Source: Corallincola holothuriorum (GTDB taxonomy: Bacteria; Pseudomonadota; Gammaproteobacteria; Enterobacterales; Neiellaceae). Taken from it: 64,000 nt of DNA. The notes under the pieces were generated by a model. That model saw nothing but the letters and a program-made list of their open reading frames with translations, ran no database searches and was not told the origin of the DNA. Position 1 is the stretch's first letter; every line of letters begins with the position of its first letter. The DNA is taken from the NCBI RefSeq assembly GCF_003336225.1, contig NZ_QPID01000001.1, positions 558,001-622,000 of the forward strand, given 5' to 3'. The translations under genes and the position numbers were made by a program. Shown in pieces: positions 17,769 through 26,928 of the stretch.

Positions 17769-17990
17769 AATTAGATAACTGTCTGTAACAAATAAATAAG
17801 CAGAATCAACCTTCTGAATTAGCGCTGCAATGTGGCTAGAAGCCGGCGCCCTGACAGGCTTAAACCCTATAAACACTGGGGTTTTAGATGATTCCCTACC
17901 TGACCAGTAATCAGCAAAACAAGTACAAACAGATAACATATTAATTTAATGTTATATTTTCAATTGGTTAACAAACACCCTGACAATTTC

Positions 17991-18005
17991 TGTAATAAAA
18001 TTACA
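17991..18005. promoter_or_regulatory. 15-bp palindrome upstream of pflB (TGTAAT-N3-ATTACA)
   Basis: TGTAAT AAA ATTACA, perfect inverted repeat, 14 bases before the FNR box of pflB. It is the same operator-like element as at adhE and ackA. Confidence 0.6.
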
Positions 18006-18019
18006 AAAAATAAAAATAA

Positions 18020-18033
18020 CTGATCCAGATCAA
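18020..18033 (+). promoter_or_regulatory. FNR box of the pflB promoter
   Basis: CTGATCCAGATCAA matches TTGAT-N4-ATCAA in nine of ten fixed positions. Its centre is 28.5 bases before the TAAGAT hexamer at 18055, i.e. class II geometry. Confidence 0.7.
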
Positions 18034-18054
18034 TTATTACGGTCTACCTACTGG

Positions 18055-18060
18055 TAAGAT
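18055..18060 (+). promoter_or_regulatory. -10 element of pflB
   Basis: TAAGAT at class II distance from the FNR box; predicted start of transcription near 18067, giving a leader of about 260 bases. Confidence 0.45.
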
Positions 18061-18115
18061 GACAGCGTGAATTTTGGTTTATCCACCCATTTCTTTGATA
18101 CTGAAGTAAGTGGTA

Positions 18116-18130
18116 TGTAATTGCCTTACA
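18116..18130. promoter_or_regulatory. Degenerate second palindrome in the pflB leader
   Basis: TGTAAT TGC CTTACA matches the fermentation palindrome with one mismatch and lies about 50 bases downstream of the predicted pflB transcription start. A second, weaker operator could allow looping or a roadblock. Confidence 0.35.
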
Positions 18131-18301
18131 ACGTATGAAATATGCATTTCATCGGTGACGAAACGACATTGCACCAATGGTTACAATGTGTCGCCTAGAG
18201 CGCAAAAAAATCATATAAACTGAGGCAAACAAGCTATCCTTTTAGCAGGTGCGCAAGCCCGAGCAGACATTGGCACCAGCTTCAAATGTAGTCTTAATTT
18301 A

Positions 18302-18315
18302 TGTCACGTGTGACA
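18302..18315. promoter_or_regulatory. 14-bp inverted repeat just before the pflB ribosome binding site
   Basis: TGTCAC GT GTGACA abuts the Shine-Dalgarno AAGGGG (18315-18320), with the ATG at 18328. The two-base spacer is too small for an RNA hairpin loop unless inner pairs open, so a protein site is as likely. Confidence 0.25.
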
Positions 18316-18327
18316 AGGGGAAACGTA

Positions 18328-20613
18328 ATGCCAGAGTCAAAATCAGTTAACGCCTGGGACGGTTTTACAGCAGGTGATTGGCAAACAGAAGTTAACGTTC
18401 GCGACTTCATCCAAAAGAACTACACGCCATATGAAGGTGATGAGAGCTTCCTTGCCGGTGCCACCGAAGCCACAACTCAGTTGTGGAATACCGTCATGGA
18501 AGGTATCAAGCAAGAAAACACAACCCACGCACCTGTCGATTTCGATACCGACAACCCAGCGACCATTACTTCTCACGACGCCGGGTATATCCATAAAGAC
18601 TTAGAAACCATCGTTGGTTTGCAGACTGATAAGCCGCTGAAGCGTGCGATCATCTGTAACGGTGGTATTCGCATGGTTGAGACATCTTGCAAAGTCTACG
18701 GCCGCGAACTCGACCCTATGGTCAACAAAGTTTTCAGTGAATATCGTAAAACCCACAACCAGGGTGTATTCGATGTTTACACAGCAGATATCCGTAACTG
18801 TCGTAAATCAGGTGTTATCACCGGCTTACCTGACGCCTATGGTCGTGGCCGTATTATTGGTGACTACCGTCGCGTTGCCCTCTATGGCATCGACGCGCTG
18901 ATGAAAGACAAGGTTAAGCAACATATCAGCCTTGAAGAAGATATGTACTCTGCGCCAGACGGCGCAAACCTTGAAAAATCGATTCGTCTGCGCGAAGAGA
19001 TTAGCGAACAACATCGTGCTTTAGGCCAGATGAAAGAGATGGCCGCTAAGTACGGTTGTGATATCAGCAAGCCTGCACAAACAGCACAGGAAGCGATCCA
19101 ATGGACATACTTCGGCTACCTCGCCGCAGTTAAGAGCCAAAACGGCGCCGCAATGAGCTTAGGCCGAGTCTCTACGTTCCTCGATATCTACATTGAACGT
19201 GACATCGCGGCTGGTAAGCTTACTGAAGAACAAGCTCAGGAAATGATTGACCATTTCGTAATGAAACTGCGTATGGTTCGTTTCCTTCGTACCCCTGAGT
19301 ACGACGATCTGTTCTCTGGTGATCCTATCTGGGCAACGGAATCAATTGGTGGTATGGGCCTTGACGGTCGTCCCTTGGTTGCTAAAACCAGCTTCCGCTT
19401 CTTAAATACGCTATACACCATGGGCCCAAGCCCAGAGCCAAACACCACTGTACTTTGGTCAGAGCAATTACCAGAAAACTTTAAAAAGTACTGTGCAAAA
19501 GTATCTATCGACACCTCATCTATTCAGTACGAAAACGATGACTTGATGCGTACAGACTTTGATTATGATGACTATGCGATCGCATGCTGTGTAAGCCCAA
19601 TGCGTATCGGTAAAGATATGCAGTTCTTTGGTGCCCGAGCCAACTTGGCCAAAACCTTACTGTACGCAATCAACGGTGGTATGGACGAGAAACTGAAGAT
19701 CCAGATTGGTCCTAAAGAAGCACCAATTACAGATGAGTTCCTCGACTACGACGTTGTGATGGAGCGCCTGGATCACTTCATGGATTGGTTGGCCAAGCAA
19801 TATGTTGGTGCGTTGAACTGCATCCACTACATGCACGACAAGTACAGTTATGAAGCCGCACTGATGGCACTGCATGATCGTGACGTTCGTCGTACAATGG
19901 CATGTGGTATCGCAGGCCTTTCGATCACAGCTGATTCCCTTGCTGCAATCAAGTACGCAAAAGTTAAGCCTGTACGTGACGAAGATGGTATCGCCACAGA
20001 TTTCGAAACTGTTGGTGATTTCCCTAAATTTGGTAACAACGACACTCGTGTAGACGAAATTGCTTGTGATTTGGTCGAGCGCTTCATGAAGAAAATTCAG
20101 AAGTTGTCCACTTATCGCGATGCTGTACCTACTCAGTCAGTTCTCACCATTACTTCTAACGTTGTTTATGGTAAGAAAACGGGTAACACGCCAGATGGCC
20201 GCGCTGCCGGTGCTCCTTTTGCTCCGGGTGCTAACCCAATGCATGGTCGCGACGAAAAAGGTGCCGTGGCATCACTGACATCAGTTGCTAAACTGCCATT
20301 TGCTTATGCAAAAGATGGTATCAGCTACACTTTCTCTATCGTGCCTAACGCGTTGGGTAAAGATGATGACACCCGTAAGCAGAACTTAGCAGGTTTGATG
20401 GATGGTTACTTCCACCATGAATCAGCTATCGAAGGTGGTCAGCACCTGAACGTTAATGTCATGAACCGCGAAATGTTACTTGATGCGATGGAAAACCCTG
20501 AGAAGTATCCTCAGTTAACTATCCGTGTCTCTGGTTATGCAGTACGTTTCAACTCTCTGACCAAAGAGCAGCAGCAAGACGTTATTACCCGGACATTCAC
20601 CGCAACGCTGTAA
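18328..20613 (+). CDS. pflB: Formate C-acetyltransferase (pyruvate formate-lyase)
   Basis: Glycyl-radical enzyme converting pyruvate plus CoA to acetyl-CoA plus formate without oxygen. The catalytic cysteine pair is in AIACCVSPM (residues 420-421) and the radical glycine in RVSGYAVRF (Gly736), both within two residues of the E. coli numbering. ATG 18328 is chosen over the in-frame ATG at 18301 because AAGGGG lies 7 bases before it and the product is then 761 residues, one more than E. coli. No focA precedes it. Expression is probably FNR-activated. A hairpin terminator separates it from the activase gene pflA. Confidence 0.97.
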   Translation: MPESKSVNAWDGFTAGDWQTEVNVRDFIQKNYTPYEGDESFLAGATEATTQLWNTVMEGIKQENTTHAPVDFDTDNPATITSHDAGYIHKDLETIVGLQTDKPLKRAIICNGGIRMVETSCKVYGRELDPMVNKVFSEYRKTHNQGVFDVYTADIRNCRKSGVITGLPDAYGRGRIIGDYRRVALYGIDALMKDKVKQHISLEEDMYSAPDGANLEKSIRLREEISEQHRALGQMKEMAAKYGCDISKPAQTAQEAIQWTYFGYLAAVKSQNGAAMSLGRVSTFLDIYIERDIAAGKLTEEQAQEMIDHFVMKLRMVRFLRTPEYDDLFSGDPIWATESIGGMGLDGRPLVAKTSFRFLNTLYTMGPSPEPNTTVLWSEQLPENFKKYCAKVSIDTSSIQYENDDLMRTDFDYDDYAIACCVSPMRIGKDMQFFGARANLAKTLLYAINGGMDEKLKIQIGPKEAPITDEFLDYDVVMERLDHFMDWLAKQYVGALNCIHYMHDKYSYEAALMALHDRDVRRTMACGIAGLSITADSLAAIKYAKVKPVRDEDGIATDFETVGDFPKFGNNDTRVDEIACDLVERFMKKIQKLSTYRDAVPTQSVLTITSNVVYGKKTGNTPDGRAAGAPFAPGANPMHGRDEKGAVASLTSVAKLPFAYAKDGISYTFSIVPNALGKDDDTRKQNLAGLMDGYFHHESAIEGGQHLNVNVMNREMLLDAMENPEKYPQLTIRVSGYAVRFNSLTKEQQQDVITRTFTATL

Positions 20614-20639
20614 GTTGCTAGAAATTAGGGTATAAAAGT

Positions 20640-20675
20640 AAGGCCTTGCGTATTCGGTACTCAAGGCCTTTTTTT
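20640..20675 (+). terminator. Intrinsic terminator between pflB and pflA
   Basis: AAGGCCTTG, 13-base loop, CAAGGCCTT, then five further T. It ends 11 bases before the pflA start, so pflA is presumably expressed at a lower level by read-through. Confidence 0.8.
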
Positions 20676-20686
20676 ATGGAGATATC

Positions 20687-21430
20687 ATGGCAGCAATAAA
20701 AGGTAGAGTTCACTCCACTGAATCCTGCGGCACCGTGGACGGCCCTGGCATTCGTTACATCGTATTTATGCAAGGCTGTTTGATGCGCTGTAAGTATTGC
20801 CATAACCGCGATACATGGGATCTAGACGGTGGACGAGAAGTCACCGTTGAAGAGTTGATGTCAGAGATGCAGAGTTATCGTCACTTTATGAATGCCAGTG
20901 GTGGTGGCGTAACGGCATCGGGAGGCGAGGCAATTTTACAGGCAGCCTTCGTTAAAGAGCTATTCAAAGCCTGCCAAGCCGAGGGGATCCACACCTGTCT
21001 CGACACCAATGGCTTCGTTCGTGTCTATAACGACGATATTCATGAGCTAATCGACGTCTCTGATTTGGTTATGTTGGACATTAAGCAGATTGATGATGCC
21101 AAGCATATTGACCTAACAAAAGTGAGCAACAAAAGAACACTGCAATTTGCTCAATACTTGGCAGACAAGAACCAACCTGTTTGGCTACGTTATGTGGTCG
21201 TCGGTGGTTATACAGACGATATTGAGTCAGCACATGCCCTTGGTAATTTTATCAAGGAGATGAAAAATATTGAAAAAGTAGAACTACTTCCCTATCACGA
21301 GTTGGGCAAACACAAGTGGGAAGCCATGGGTGAAAAATATGACCTTGACGGTGTCAAACCACCAAGTAAAGAAACAATGGAAGCAATAAAAGATGTGATC
21401 GCTAGCTATGGCCATCACGTGATGTATTAG
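20687..21430 (+). CDS. pflA: Pyruvate formate-lyase activating enzyme
   Basis: Radical-SAM enzyme that installs the glycyl radical on PflB using S-adenosylmethionine and a [4Fe-4S] cluster. The cluster motif is Cys31-x3-Cys35-x2-Cys38 ([12 protein letters not shown]), followed by the glycine-rich SAM loop [12 protein letters not shown]. The length (247 residues) is that of the family. GGAG lies six bases before the ATG. It sits directly behind the pflB terminator and is in the normal pflB-pflA order. Confidence 0.96.
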   Translation: MAAIKGRVHSTESCGTVDGPGIRYIVFMQGCLMRCKYCHNRDTWDLDGGREVTVEELMSEMQSYRHFMNASGGGVTASGGEAILQAAFVKELFKACQAEGIHTCLDTNGFVRVYNDDIHELIDVSDLVMLDIKQIDDAKHIDLTKVSNKRTLQFAQYLADKNQPVWLRYVVVGGYTDDIESAHALGNFIKEMKNIEKVELLPYHELGKHKWEAMGEKYDLDGVKPPSKETMEAIKDVIASYGHHVMY

Positions 21431-21731
21431 TTATTACTGATATTACTTAGCCTTGCGAATTAAAAGATCTCGGCGGTAGGAGTTAGTTACTGCCGCCCCC
21501 TTTCACAGCAGGCTCGATCTCCTTTTTATCATCATAATGGTCAACTCTATTTAGAGAGCGATTATGGCGCGCTCTCGTCGGTATAACGTCGATATCAGGC
21601 CAACACAGTTTTATTCATGTTCATGGCACTATGAATGAAGGAGCAATAAGCTTTATAACCGCCTGTAAGACAGTCAAATAAAACTCGTTGAATGGAACAC
21701 GATTCTGAACTGAAACGTGTGATGGCCTTGG
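21431..21731. other. Non-coding stretch between convergent pflA and yfbV
   Basis: 301 bases. A weak stem-loop near 21472-21497 (GGCGGTAG against CTGCCGCC, one G-U) with CCCTTT behind it may end pflA transcription. I see nothing else; a minus-strand frame at 21595-21840 runs into yfbV in another phase and is not called. Confidence 0.4.
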
Positions 21732-22178
21732 CTAGAAAATACGCTGCAGCCTTGAAGATTCTAACTGCTTGAACGCCTGGTTTAGCAAAGCGCCCATATC
21801 CAAAAACTGCGGTTGTGATTTTACTGGAGATATCTGACATCCTTCAGCATTCATCCGAGCGTGGATATCTCGATACCATCCACTTAATGAGGGCGGTAAA
21901 GGTTGAGTAGCGCGATGCCCAAGCCAGAGTAAGCCTTGAAACGGAATCGACATAAGCAGTAGGCTCACAGCAATCATCTGAGCAAAAAACAAACCATCAA
22001 CCAACAGATATTGCAAAGCAGGTAACATCACCGCAAAGCCGGGCAGCCAACGAGTCGCCCAGCGAGTAAACTGTATTACCCGAATCTCAGGGAAATGACG
22101 ATACAGTTCAGGTCGGATAGGCCAAATGTTCATGTAGCGTTGCCCTTGCTGCAGTAACTCTGTTAGTTGCGACACCAC
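21732..22178 (-). CDS. yfbV: UPF0208 membrane protein YfbV
   Basis: About 148 residues with two transmembrane helices (FAVMLPALQYLLVDGLFF and MIAVSLLLMSIPFQGLLWL) and the conserved LGHRATQPLPPSLSGWY loop, matching YfbV. E. coli YfbV affects chromosome macrodomain organisation by insulating the Ter domain from MatP. A longer frame opens with ATG at 22223, but that start lacks a Shine-Dalgarno. GTG at 22178 has AGGGG six bases upstream and gives the family length (151 in E. coli), so it is preferred. It is divergent from ackA, as in enterics. Confidence 0.85.
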   Translation of the reverse strand: MVSQLTELLQQGQRYMNIWPIRPELYRHFPEIRVIQFTRWATRWLPGFAVMLPALQYLLVDGLFFAQMIAVSLLLMSIPFQGLLWLGHRATQPLPPSLSGWYRDIHARMNAEGCQISPVKSQPQFLDMGALLNQAFKQLESSRLQRIF

Positions 22179-22329
22179 GTACCCCTGCTTAAAACTTGAT
22201 TCACATCTATGAGTGTACCTCATGTGACAACATTTTCGCCAAAACTATCCCATAACCCAGGTCCGGCGTTGCCGATTGATCATATAGTGCTAAAAATTGA
22301 CCTAAGTTAAGGCGAGCACAGGGATTTTT

Positions 22330-22344
22330 TGTAATTTTATTACA
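22330..22344. promoter_or_regulatory. 15-bp palindrome upstream of ackA (TGTAAT-N3-ATTACA)
   Basis: TGTAAT TTT ATTACA, perfect inverted repeat. If TTGTAA (22329-22334) and TATATT (22352-22357) are the -35 and -10 (17-base spacer), the palindrome covers the -35 region, a repressor position. An alternative -10 is TACACT at 22368. Confidence 0.55.
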
Positions 22345-22486
22345 TTAGATATATATTTGCTCGCGCCTACACTCCATCATCAGCAGAGCGCACCGAACAA
22401 TGCTTTTTGTTCTATTCTTATGTGACTTTAACTGATGAACGGGTGTTTCATCCCCCAAACAACTTGACTCAGGCTAAACGACTATT

Positions 22487-23683
22487 ATGAGTGCCAACTT
22501 AGTTCTTGTTCTTAATTGCGGTAGTTCGTCTCTCAAGTTCGCCATTATTGATGCAGATAACGGCGACGAAATTCTTTCCGGCTTAGCCGAATGCCTCCAC
22601 CTTCCCGAATCTCGCATTAAGTGGAAACTCAAAGGTGAGAAGGATGAAGCAAAATTAGGTGCTGGCTCAGCCCACAGAGAAGCGCTTGATTTCATAGTTG
22701 CATTAATTAATAAGCAACCTGGTCTAGCTGAATCGCTCGTAGCAATCGGTCATCGCGTGGTTCATGGCGGCGAACGTTTCACCAGTTCAATCGTTATTGA
22801 TGACACTGTTATAGAGGGAATCGAAGCCTGTGCCACACTTGCTCCTCTGCACAACCCGGCGCACCTAATCGGTATTCGTGCAGCTCAAGCTGCGTTTCCT
22901 GCGCTTAAGCAAGTAGCCGTATTCGATACTGCATTCCATCAAACCATGCCTGAGCAGGCTTACCTTTACGCCCTACCCTATAAAATGTACCGTCAACACA
23001 GTATTCGACGTTACGGCATGCATGGCACCAGCCATTATTTCGTCAGCCAAGAAGCCGCTAAGATGCTTGGCAAACCGATAGCTGAAACGAATGTTATTGT
23101 TGCTCACCTAGGTAATGGTGGTTCTGTTTGTGCGGTAAAAGGTGGCAAAAGTGTAGACACCAGCATGGGTTTGACACCTCTTGAAGGGCTTGTCATGGGT
23201 ACCCGTTCAGGCGATATTGATCCGGCTATCATTTTCCATTTGGTTGACAACGTTGGCTACACCCTCACAGAAGTAAACAACATGCTGCACAAGCAAAGCG
23301 GTTTGTTAGGATTAACCGAAGTCACCAGCGACTGTCGTTATGTTGAAGATGGCCTTGAGAGCGGCAAGCCGGAAGCGATCCGTGCTCATGAGGTATTTAT
23401 TTATCGATTAGCTAAATACATCGCCAGTTATGCAGCTGCGCTGCCTAGCATTGATGCTGTCGTATTTACTGGTGGTATCGGCGAAAACGCAGCAGCGATC
23501 AGAAAAGATACCTTAGAGCTGCTACCTGTGTTTGGCTTTGAAGTTGATGACGACGCAAACATGAATTGCCGCTTTGGCAAAGCAGGTGAAATCACCTCTG
23601 CTGAGAGTCGTGTTAAAGCATTGGTTATTCCAACCAACGAAGAGCTTGTCATCGCCAGAGATAGTGTTCGTTTGGCTAAGTAG
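22487..23683 (+). CDS. ackA: Acetate kinase
   Basis: Reversibly transfers the phosphate of acetyl phosphate to ADP, yielding acetate and ATP; this is the energy-conserving step of mixed-acid fermentation. ASKHA-fold motifs are present: [14 protein letters not shown] at the start, [41 protein letters not shown] and [10 protein letters not shown] near the C-terminus. The 398 residues match E. coli (400). It is followed by pta after 62 bases that contain a hairpin, and its upstream region has the palindrome shared with adhE and pflB. Confidence 0.97.
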   Translation: MSANLVLVLNCGSSSLKFAIIDADNGDEILSGLAECLHLPESRIKWKLKGEKDEAKLGAGSAHREALDFIVALINKQPGLAESLVAIGHRVVHGGERFTSSIVIDDTVIEGIEACATLAPLHNPAHLIGIRAAQAAFPALKQVAVFDTAFHQTMPEQAYLYALPYKMYRQHSIRRYGMHGTSHYFVSQEAAKMLGKPIAETNVIVAHLGNGGSVCAVKGGKSVDTSMGLTPLEGLVMGTRSGDIDPAIIFHLVDNVGYTLTEVNNMLHKQSGLLGLTEVTSDCRYVEDGLESGKPEAIRAHEVFIYRLAKYIASYAAALPSIDAVVFTGGIGENAAAIRKDTLELLPVFGFEVDDDANMNCRFGKAGEITSAESRVKALVIPTNEELVIARDSVRLAK

Positions 23684-23692
23684 TACTAAGCG

Positions 23693-23720
23693 GCCCGAGT
23701 CATTTACTCGGGCTTATCTT
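23693..23720 (+). terminator. Hairpin between ackA and pta
   Basis: GCCCGAGT, loop CATTT, ACTCGGGC, then TTATCTT. The T tract is interrupted, so partial termination or mRNA protection within the ackA-pta operon is likely. Confidence 0.6.
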
Positions 23721-23745
23721 ACTCAAGTACAAAAGGAAGTTCATA

Positions 23746-25899
23746 GTGTCACGCACTATAATGCTTATTCCCATCGGTGGCGGCGTCGGTCTCACAACCA
23801 TCAGCTTAGGTATGGTTCGCGCATTAGAACGCCAAGGTGCCCGTGTCGGTTTTTACAAGCCAGTTGCACAGCTCAGGCTTGGTGATAAAGGCCCTGAACG
23901 TTCAACCGCGATTATTAATAATGCGACCAGCCTGACACCAGCTGAGCCATTGCGCATGCACTACGCAGAATCATTGATCAGTAGTGACCAACGCGATGTC
24001 TTACTCGAAGAGGTCGTCGCCCGCTATCAACAGTTCTGCGGCAATGACGATACCGTGGTGGTCGAAGGTTTAGTGCCCACTCGCCGCTCACCCTGGGCAA
24101 ATCGCGCAAATATCGATATCGCCAAAGCGCTGGACGCAGAAGTTGTATTCGTTGCGACCCCAGGAGTTGATGATGCAGGGCAGCTGCGAGAGCGCGTAGA
24201 AATCGCCCACAACAATATGGGCGGAGACAAGAACACCCAACTATTGGGAGTTATCGTCAACAAGGTCGGCGCACCAGTGGACGATCAAGGACGTACCCGC
24301 CCTGACCTTAGTGAAATATTTGAAGGTAGCGAAGCCCATAGTAATGCATCCGTCGATGCTATTATCAAAGCGTTTAAGCATTCCAAAGTTTCACTATTAG
24401 GCTGTATTCCATGGACATACGATCTAATTGCACCACGAGTTAAAGACCTCGCTGACCACCTGAACGCCGAAGTCATTAACGAAGGGGAATTAGCCGGTCG
24501 CCGCCTGCGTAGCGTGACATTTTGTGCCCGCAGCGTGCCCAATATGATCAGCCACTTTAAACCTGGTAGCTTGCTCGTGACATCAGCGGATCGCCCAGAT
24601 GTCATCGTCTCAGCTTGCCTAGCTGCAATGAATGGCGTCGAGATTGGTGCATTATTGCTCACTGGCGGCTTCCAGCCTGATGCAAGCTTAATGGAGCTGT
24701 GTAAACCCGCGATGGTTGGTGGACTGCCTGTTATCTTGGTGGATACCAACACGTGGCAAACATCACTCAACCTGCAAGCATTTAATCTTGAAGTGCCAAC
24801 TGACGACCCCCAACGGATCGAACAGGTGCAGGATTACACAGCCAGCCACATTGACGAAGGCTGGATCCACCAGATAGTGGCAGGTACAGATCGTAAGCGG
24901 AAACTCTCACCTCCGGCATTCCGTTATAAGCTGACAGAGTTAGCGCGCCAGGCGAATAAACGGATCGTGCTGCCAGAAGGCACAGAGCCACGAACCATTA
25001 AAGCAGCAGCTATGTGCGCAGAACGCGGTATCGCACGTTGCGTCCTCTTGGGTAATCCCGATGAAGTCGCTCGTATCGCTAGTCAACAAGGGGTAACCCT
25101 TGGTGAAGGCGTAGAGATTATCGACCCGCTCGCAGTACGTGAAAAATACATCGCACCGATGGTTGAAATGCGCAAGCATAAAGGGCTGACCGAAGTCGTT
25201 GCCGATGAGCAACTCGAAGATGAAGTCGTGCTAGGCACGATGATGCTAGCGCAAAATGAAGTCGACGGCTTGGTTTCTGGTGCTGTTCACACCACAGCAC
25301 ACACCATCAGGCCACCACTGCAACTTATCAAAACGGCGCCAGGTTGCAGTTTGGTATCATCGATCTTCTTTATGTTGTTACCTGACCAAGTTCTGGTTTA
25401 CGGCGATTGCGCGATTAACCCAGATCCTACTGCAGAACAATTGGCTGATATCGCTATCCAATCTGCAGACTCAGCAACAGCATTTGGCATTGAACCCAAA
25501 GTTGCCATGATCAGCTACAGCACGGGTACTAGCGGCACAGGTACAGATGTAGACAAGGTTCGCTTGGCAACCGAAATTGCCAAACAGAAGCGTCCAGAAC
25601 TGATTATTGATGGCCCACTGCAGTACGATGCTGCTGTCATGGAAAATGTAGCGAAGAAGAAAGCGCCTAACAGCCCAGTGGCTGGTCAAGCGACTGTCTT
25701 CATCTTTCCAGATCTGAATACTGGCAACACAACCTATAAAGCCGTTCAACGTTCAGCAGACTTAATCAGTATTGGCCCCATGCTGCAAGGCATGCGCAAG
25801 CCCGTTAATGATTTATCTCGCGGTGCGTTAGTGGAAGATATTGTCTATACAATCGCTTTAACAGCGATCCAATCCAGACAGTTGGATAACGTAAGCTAA
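23746..25899 (+). CDS. pta: Phosphate acetyltransferase, long form
   Basis: Converts acetyl-CoA plus phosphate to acetyl phosphate plus CoA. The 717-residue length and domain order are those of enteric Pta: an N-terminal P-loop/BioD-like domain ([17 protein letters not shown]), a middle DRTGG domain ([15 protein letters not shown]), and a C-terminal catalytic domain with [16 protein letters not shown] and [16 protein letters not shown]. The start is GTG with GGAAG six bases upstream; it aligns with the E. coli N-terminus. It ends in a strong terminator. Its partner ackA lies directly upstream. Confidence 0.96.
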   Translation: MSRTIMLIPIGGGVGLTTISLGMVRALERQGARVGFYKPVAQLRLGDKGPERSTAIINNATSLTPAEPLRMHYAESLISSDQRDVLLEEVVARYQQFCGNDDTVVVEGLVPTRRSPWANRANIDIAKALDAEVVFVATPGVDDAGQLRERVEIAHNNMGGDKNTQLLGVIVNKVGAPVDDQGRTRPDLSEIFEGSEAHSNASVDAIIKAFKHSKVSLLGCIPWTYDLIAPRVKDLADHLNAEVINEGELAGRRLRSVTFCARSVPNMISHFKPGSLLVTSADRPDVIVSACLAAMNGVEIGALLLTGGFQPDASLMELCKPAMVGGLPVILVDTNTWQTSLNLQAFNLEVPTDDPQRIEQVQDYTASHIDEGWIHQIVAGTDRKRKLSPPAFRYKLTELARQANKRIVLPEGTEPRTIKAAAMCAERGIARCVLLGNPDEVARIASQQGVTLGEGVEIIDPLAVREKYIAPMVEMRKHKGLTEVVADEQLEDEVVLGTMMLAQNEVDGLVSGAVHTTAHTIRPPLQLIKTAPGCSLVSSIFFMLLPDQVLVYGDCAINPDPTAEQLADIAIQSADSATAFGIEPKVAMISYSTGTSGTGTDVDKVRLATEIAKQKRPELIIDGPLQYDAAVMENVAKKKAPNSPVAGQATVFIFPDLNTGNTTYKAVQRSADLISIGPMLQGMRKPVNDLSRGALVEDIVYTIALTAIQSRQLDNVS

Positions 25900-25924
25900 A
25901 GTCGCCAATTCAGACCATAAAAGT

Positions 25925-25955
25925 AAAAAAAAAGGAGCTTAGCTCCTTTTTTTTT
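25925..25955 (+). terminator. Intrinsic terminator after pta
   Basis: A nine-base A run, GGAGC, TTA, GCTCC and a nine-base T run form a stem extending through the A/T tracts. It is 25 bases past the pta stop. Confidence 0.9.
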
Positions 25956-26068
25956 ACTTGACATTTATTCGCGGGGATATTGAGAATTTGATTGTTCACT
26001 CTTCGATCAATAATTTTTATTGCATAAAAACAACAAGATAACGCCAACCACTTAATTCATCAACAAAG

Positions 26069-26091
26069 TTATCCACAAAATCTGTGGATAG
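26069..26091. promoter_or_regulatory. Pair of inverted DnaA boxes
   Basis: TTATCCACA (26069-26077) is a perfect DnaA box. TGTGGATAG (26083-26091) is an inverted box with one mismatch. Together they form an 8-bp inverted repeat with a 5-base spacer, in AT-rich DNA between the convergent pta and CBS genes. No other cluster of boxes was noticed, so this is not an origin; a DnaA titration or regulatory site is possible. Confidence 0.5.
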
Positions 26092-26175
26092 TAATACACA
26101 CCATAAAACGTCTAACTAAGAAATTTGGTTAGTTGCAACTGTTTTCTTAATAGAGATTACATAAAAGTAAGACTA

Positions 26176-26580
26176 TTAGGAGCCATTAAGCGCAAAACCT
26201 TTAATAACAATGTTGTTGTAACTGACTACACCTAATACCCGCCCTTCATCGATCACCGGAGCACGATGGATCCCAAAGCTATCGAACAAGCGAGCACAAT
26301 ACCTGACATCCATGCCTGAGCTAACAGACACTACAGGCTTAGCCATGATCTCATACAGATTGACCCTCGCAGGCGATTTGTCTTTCGCAATAACCTGCTT
26401 TGCAATATCGGAAAGCAGTACCATGCCAAATTCGTCATGTTCATCTCGTTTATCAATAATTAGTGCTTCAAGCCCCTTATCACCGATTAACTGCAGCGCT
26501 GCTTCGACCGTGATCAAGCCATCCACTAATTCAAATTTGTCGACCATTACTTGTTTCACCGGTACTCGCCGAATAGTCAT
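26176..26580 (-). CDS. CBS-domain pair protein
   Basis: 134 residues made almost entirely of two CBS motifs (about 8-60 and 73-125), with VKQVMVDKFELVDGLITVEA opening the first and GIHRAPVIDEGRVLGVVSYN closing the second. CBS pairs bind adenine nucleotides and act as energy or ionic sensors. It is the last gene of a four-gene minus-strand operon and overlaps the PII-like gene by four bases. With two DUF1538 membrane proteins upstream, it is probably a cytoplasmic regulator of that transporter. The ligand is unknown. Confidence 0.85.
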   Translation of the reverse strand: MTIRRVPVKQVMVDKFELVDGLITVEAALQLIGDKGLEALIIDKRDEHDEFGMVLLSDIAKQVIAKDKSPARVNLYEIMAKPVVSVSSGMDVRYCARLFDSFGIHRAPVIDEGRVLGVVSYNNIVIKGFALNGS

Positions 26581-26927
26581 AGTGTTTCCTCCACCTGTTT
26601 CTTAAGTGCAGCAACCTGATGGGCAACGCCAACGGCATCTTCTACGTCTAACTGGATTGCGATCCCTGCCCCTTTAGTTGCGTCAAATCGTCCTAGTTCA
26701 GAGATCTTTTCTAATACTTTTCTGGAAAGATGCTCTTCAACGAGAAAGAGTAAAACATCGCGCTGGGTTTCAAGATCAAGCCCAAAAAATGTCTTATGCT
26801 TGCTTAACCCTTCGCCTCTCGCATTATTTATCACCGTCGCGCCCGTCGCCCCCGCGACCCTTGCAGCTTCCATGATAGATTCAGTTAACCCGTCTTCGAC
26901 AAAAGCAATGATCAGTTTGAAATGCAT
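26577..26927 (-). CDS. PII-like (P-II family) regulatory protein
   Basis: About 116 residues with the ferredoxin-like PII pattern: MHFKLIIAFVEDGLTESIME, then GATGATVINNARGEG, and a C-terminal RFDATKGAGIAIQLDVEDAV. The uridylylated tyrosine of canonical GlnB T-loops is not evident; the loop region reads LSKHKTFFGLDLETQRDVLL, so it is a divergent, transport-associated PII. The start ATG at 26927 has CAGGAG upstream; an in-frame extension to 26993 runs into the preceding gene. It lies two bases after the DUF1538 gene, so tight co-translation is expected. Confidence 0.8.
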   Translation of the reverse strand: MHFKLIIAFVEDGLTESIMEAARVAGATGATVINNARGEGLSKHKTFFGLDLETQRDVLLFLVEEHLSRKVLEKISELGRFDATKGAGIAIQLDVEDAVGVAHQVAALKKQVEETL

Positions 26928-26928
26928 G

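Larger units (their letters stand above)
17600..18327. other. Divergent regulatory region between DUF3360 and pflB
   Basis: 728 bases without a convincing gene. It is AT-rich and holds two opposed promoters with FNR-type boxes, a perfect and a degenerate copy of the TGTAAT-N3-ATTACA palindrome, and a pflB leader of about 260 bases. A 62-codon minus-strand frame (17751-17939) has no start signal or recognisable product and is not called. Confidence 0.7.

Noticed and set aside
17751-17939. 62-codon minus-strand ORF in the DUF3360-pflB gap
   Set aside because: It overlaps promoter elements, lacks a ribosome site and resembles nothing known.
22297-22310. TTGACCTAAGTTAA as an FNR box for ackA
   Set aside because: Only seven of ten fixed bases match the FNR consensus and no -10 lies at the spacing seen at adhE and pflB.
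26069-26091. Replication origin at the DnaA-box pair
   Set aside because: Only two boxes, no AT-rich 13-mer array and no dnaA, dnaN, gyrB, parA or gidA gene nearby.
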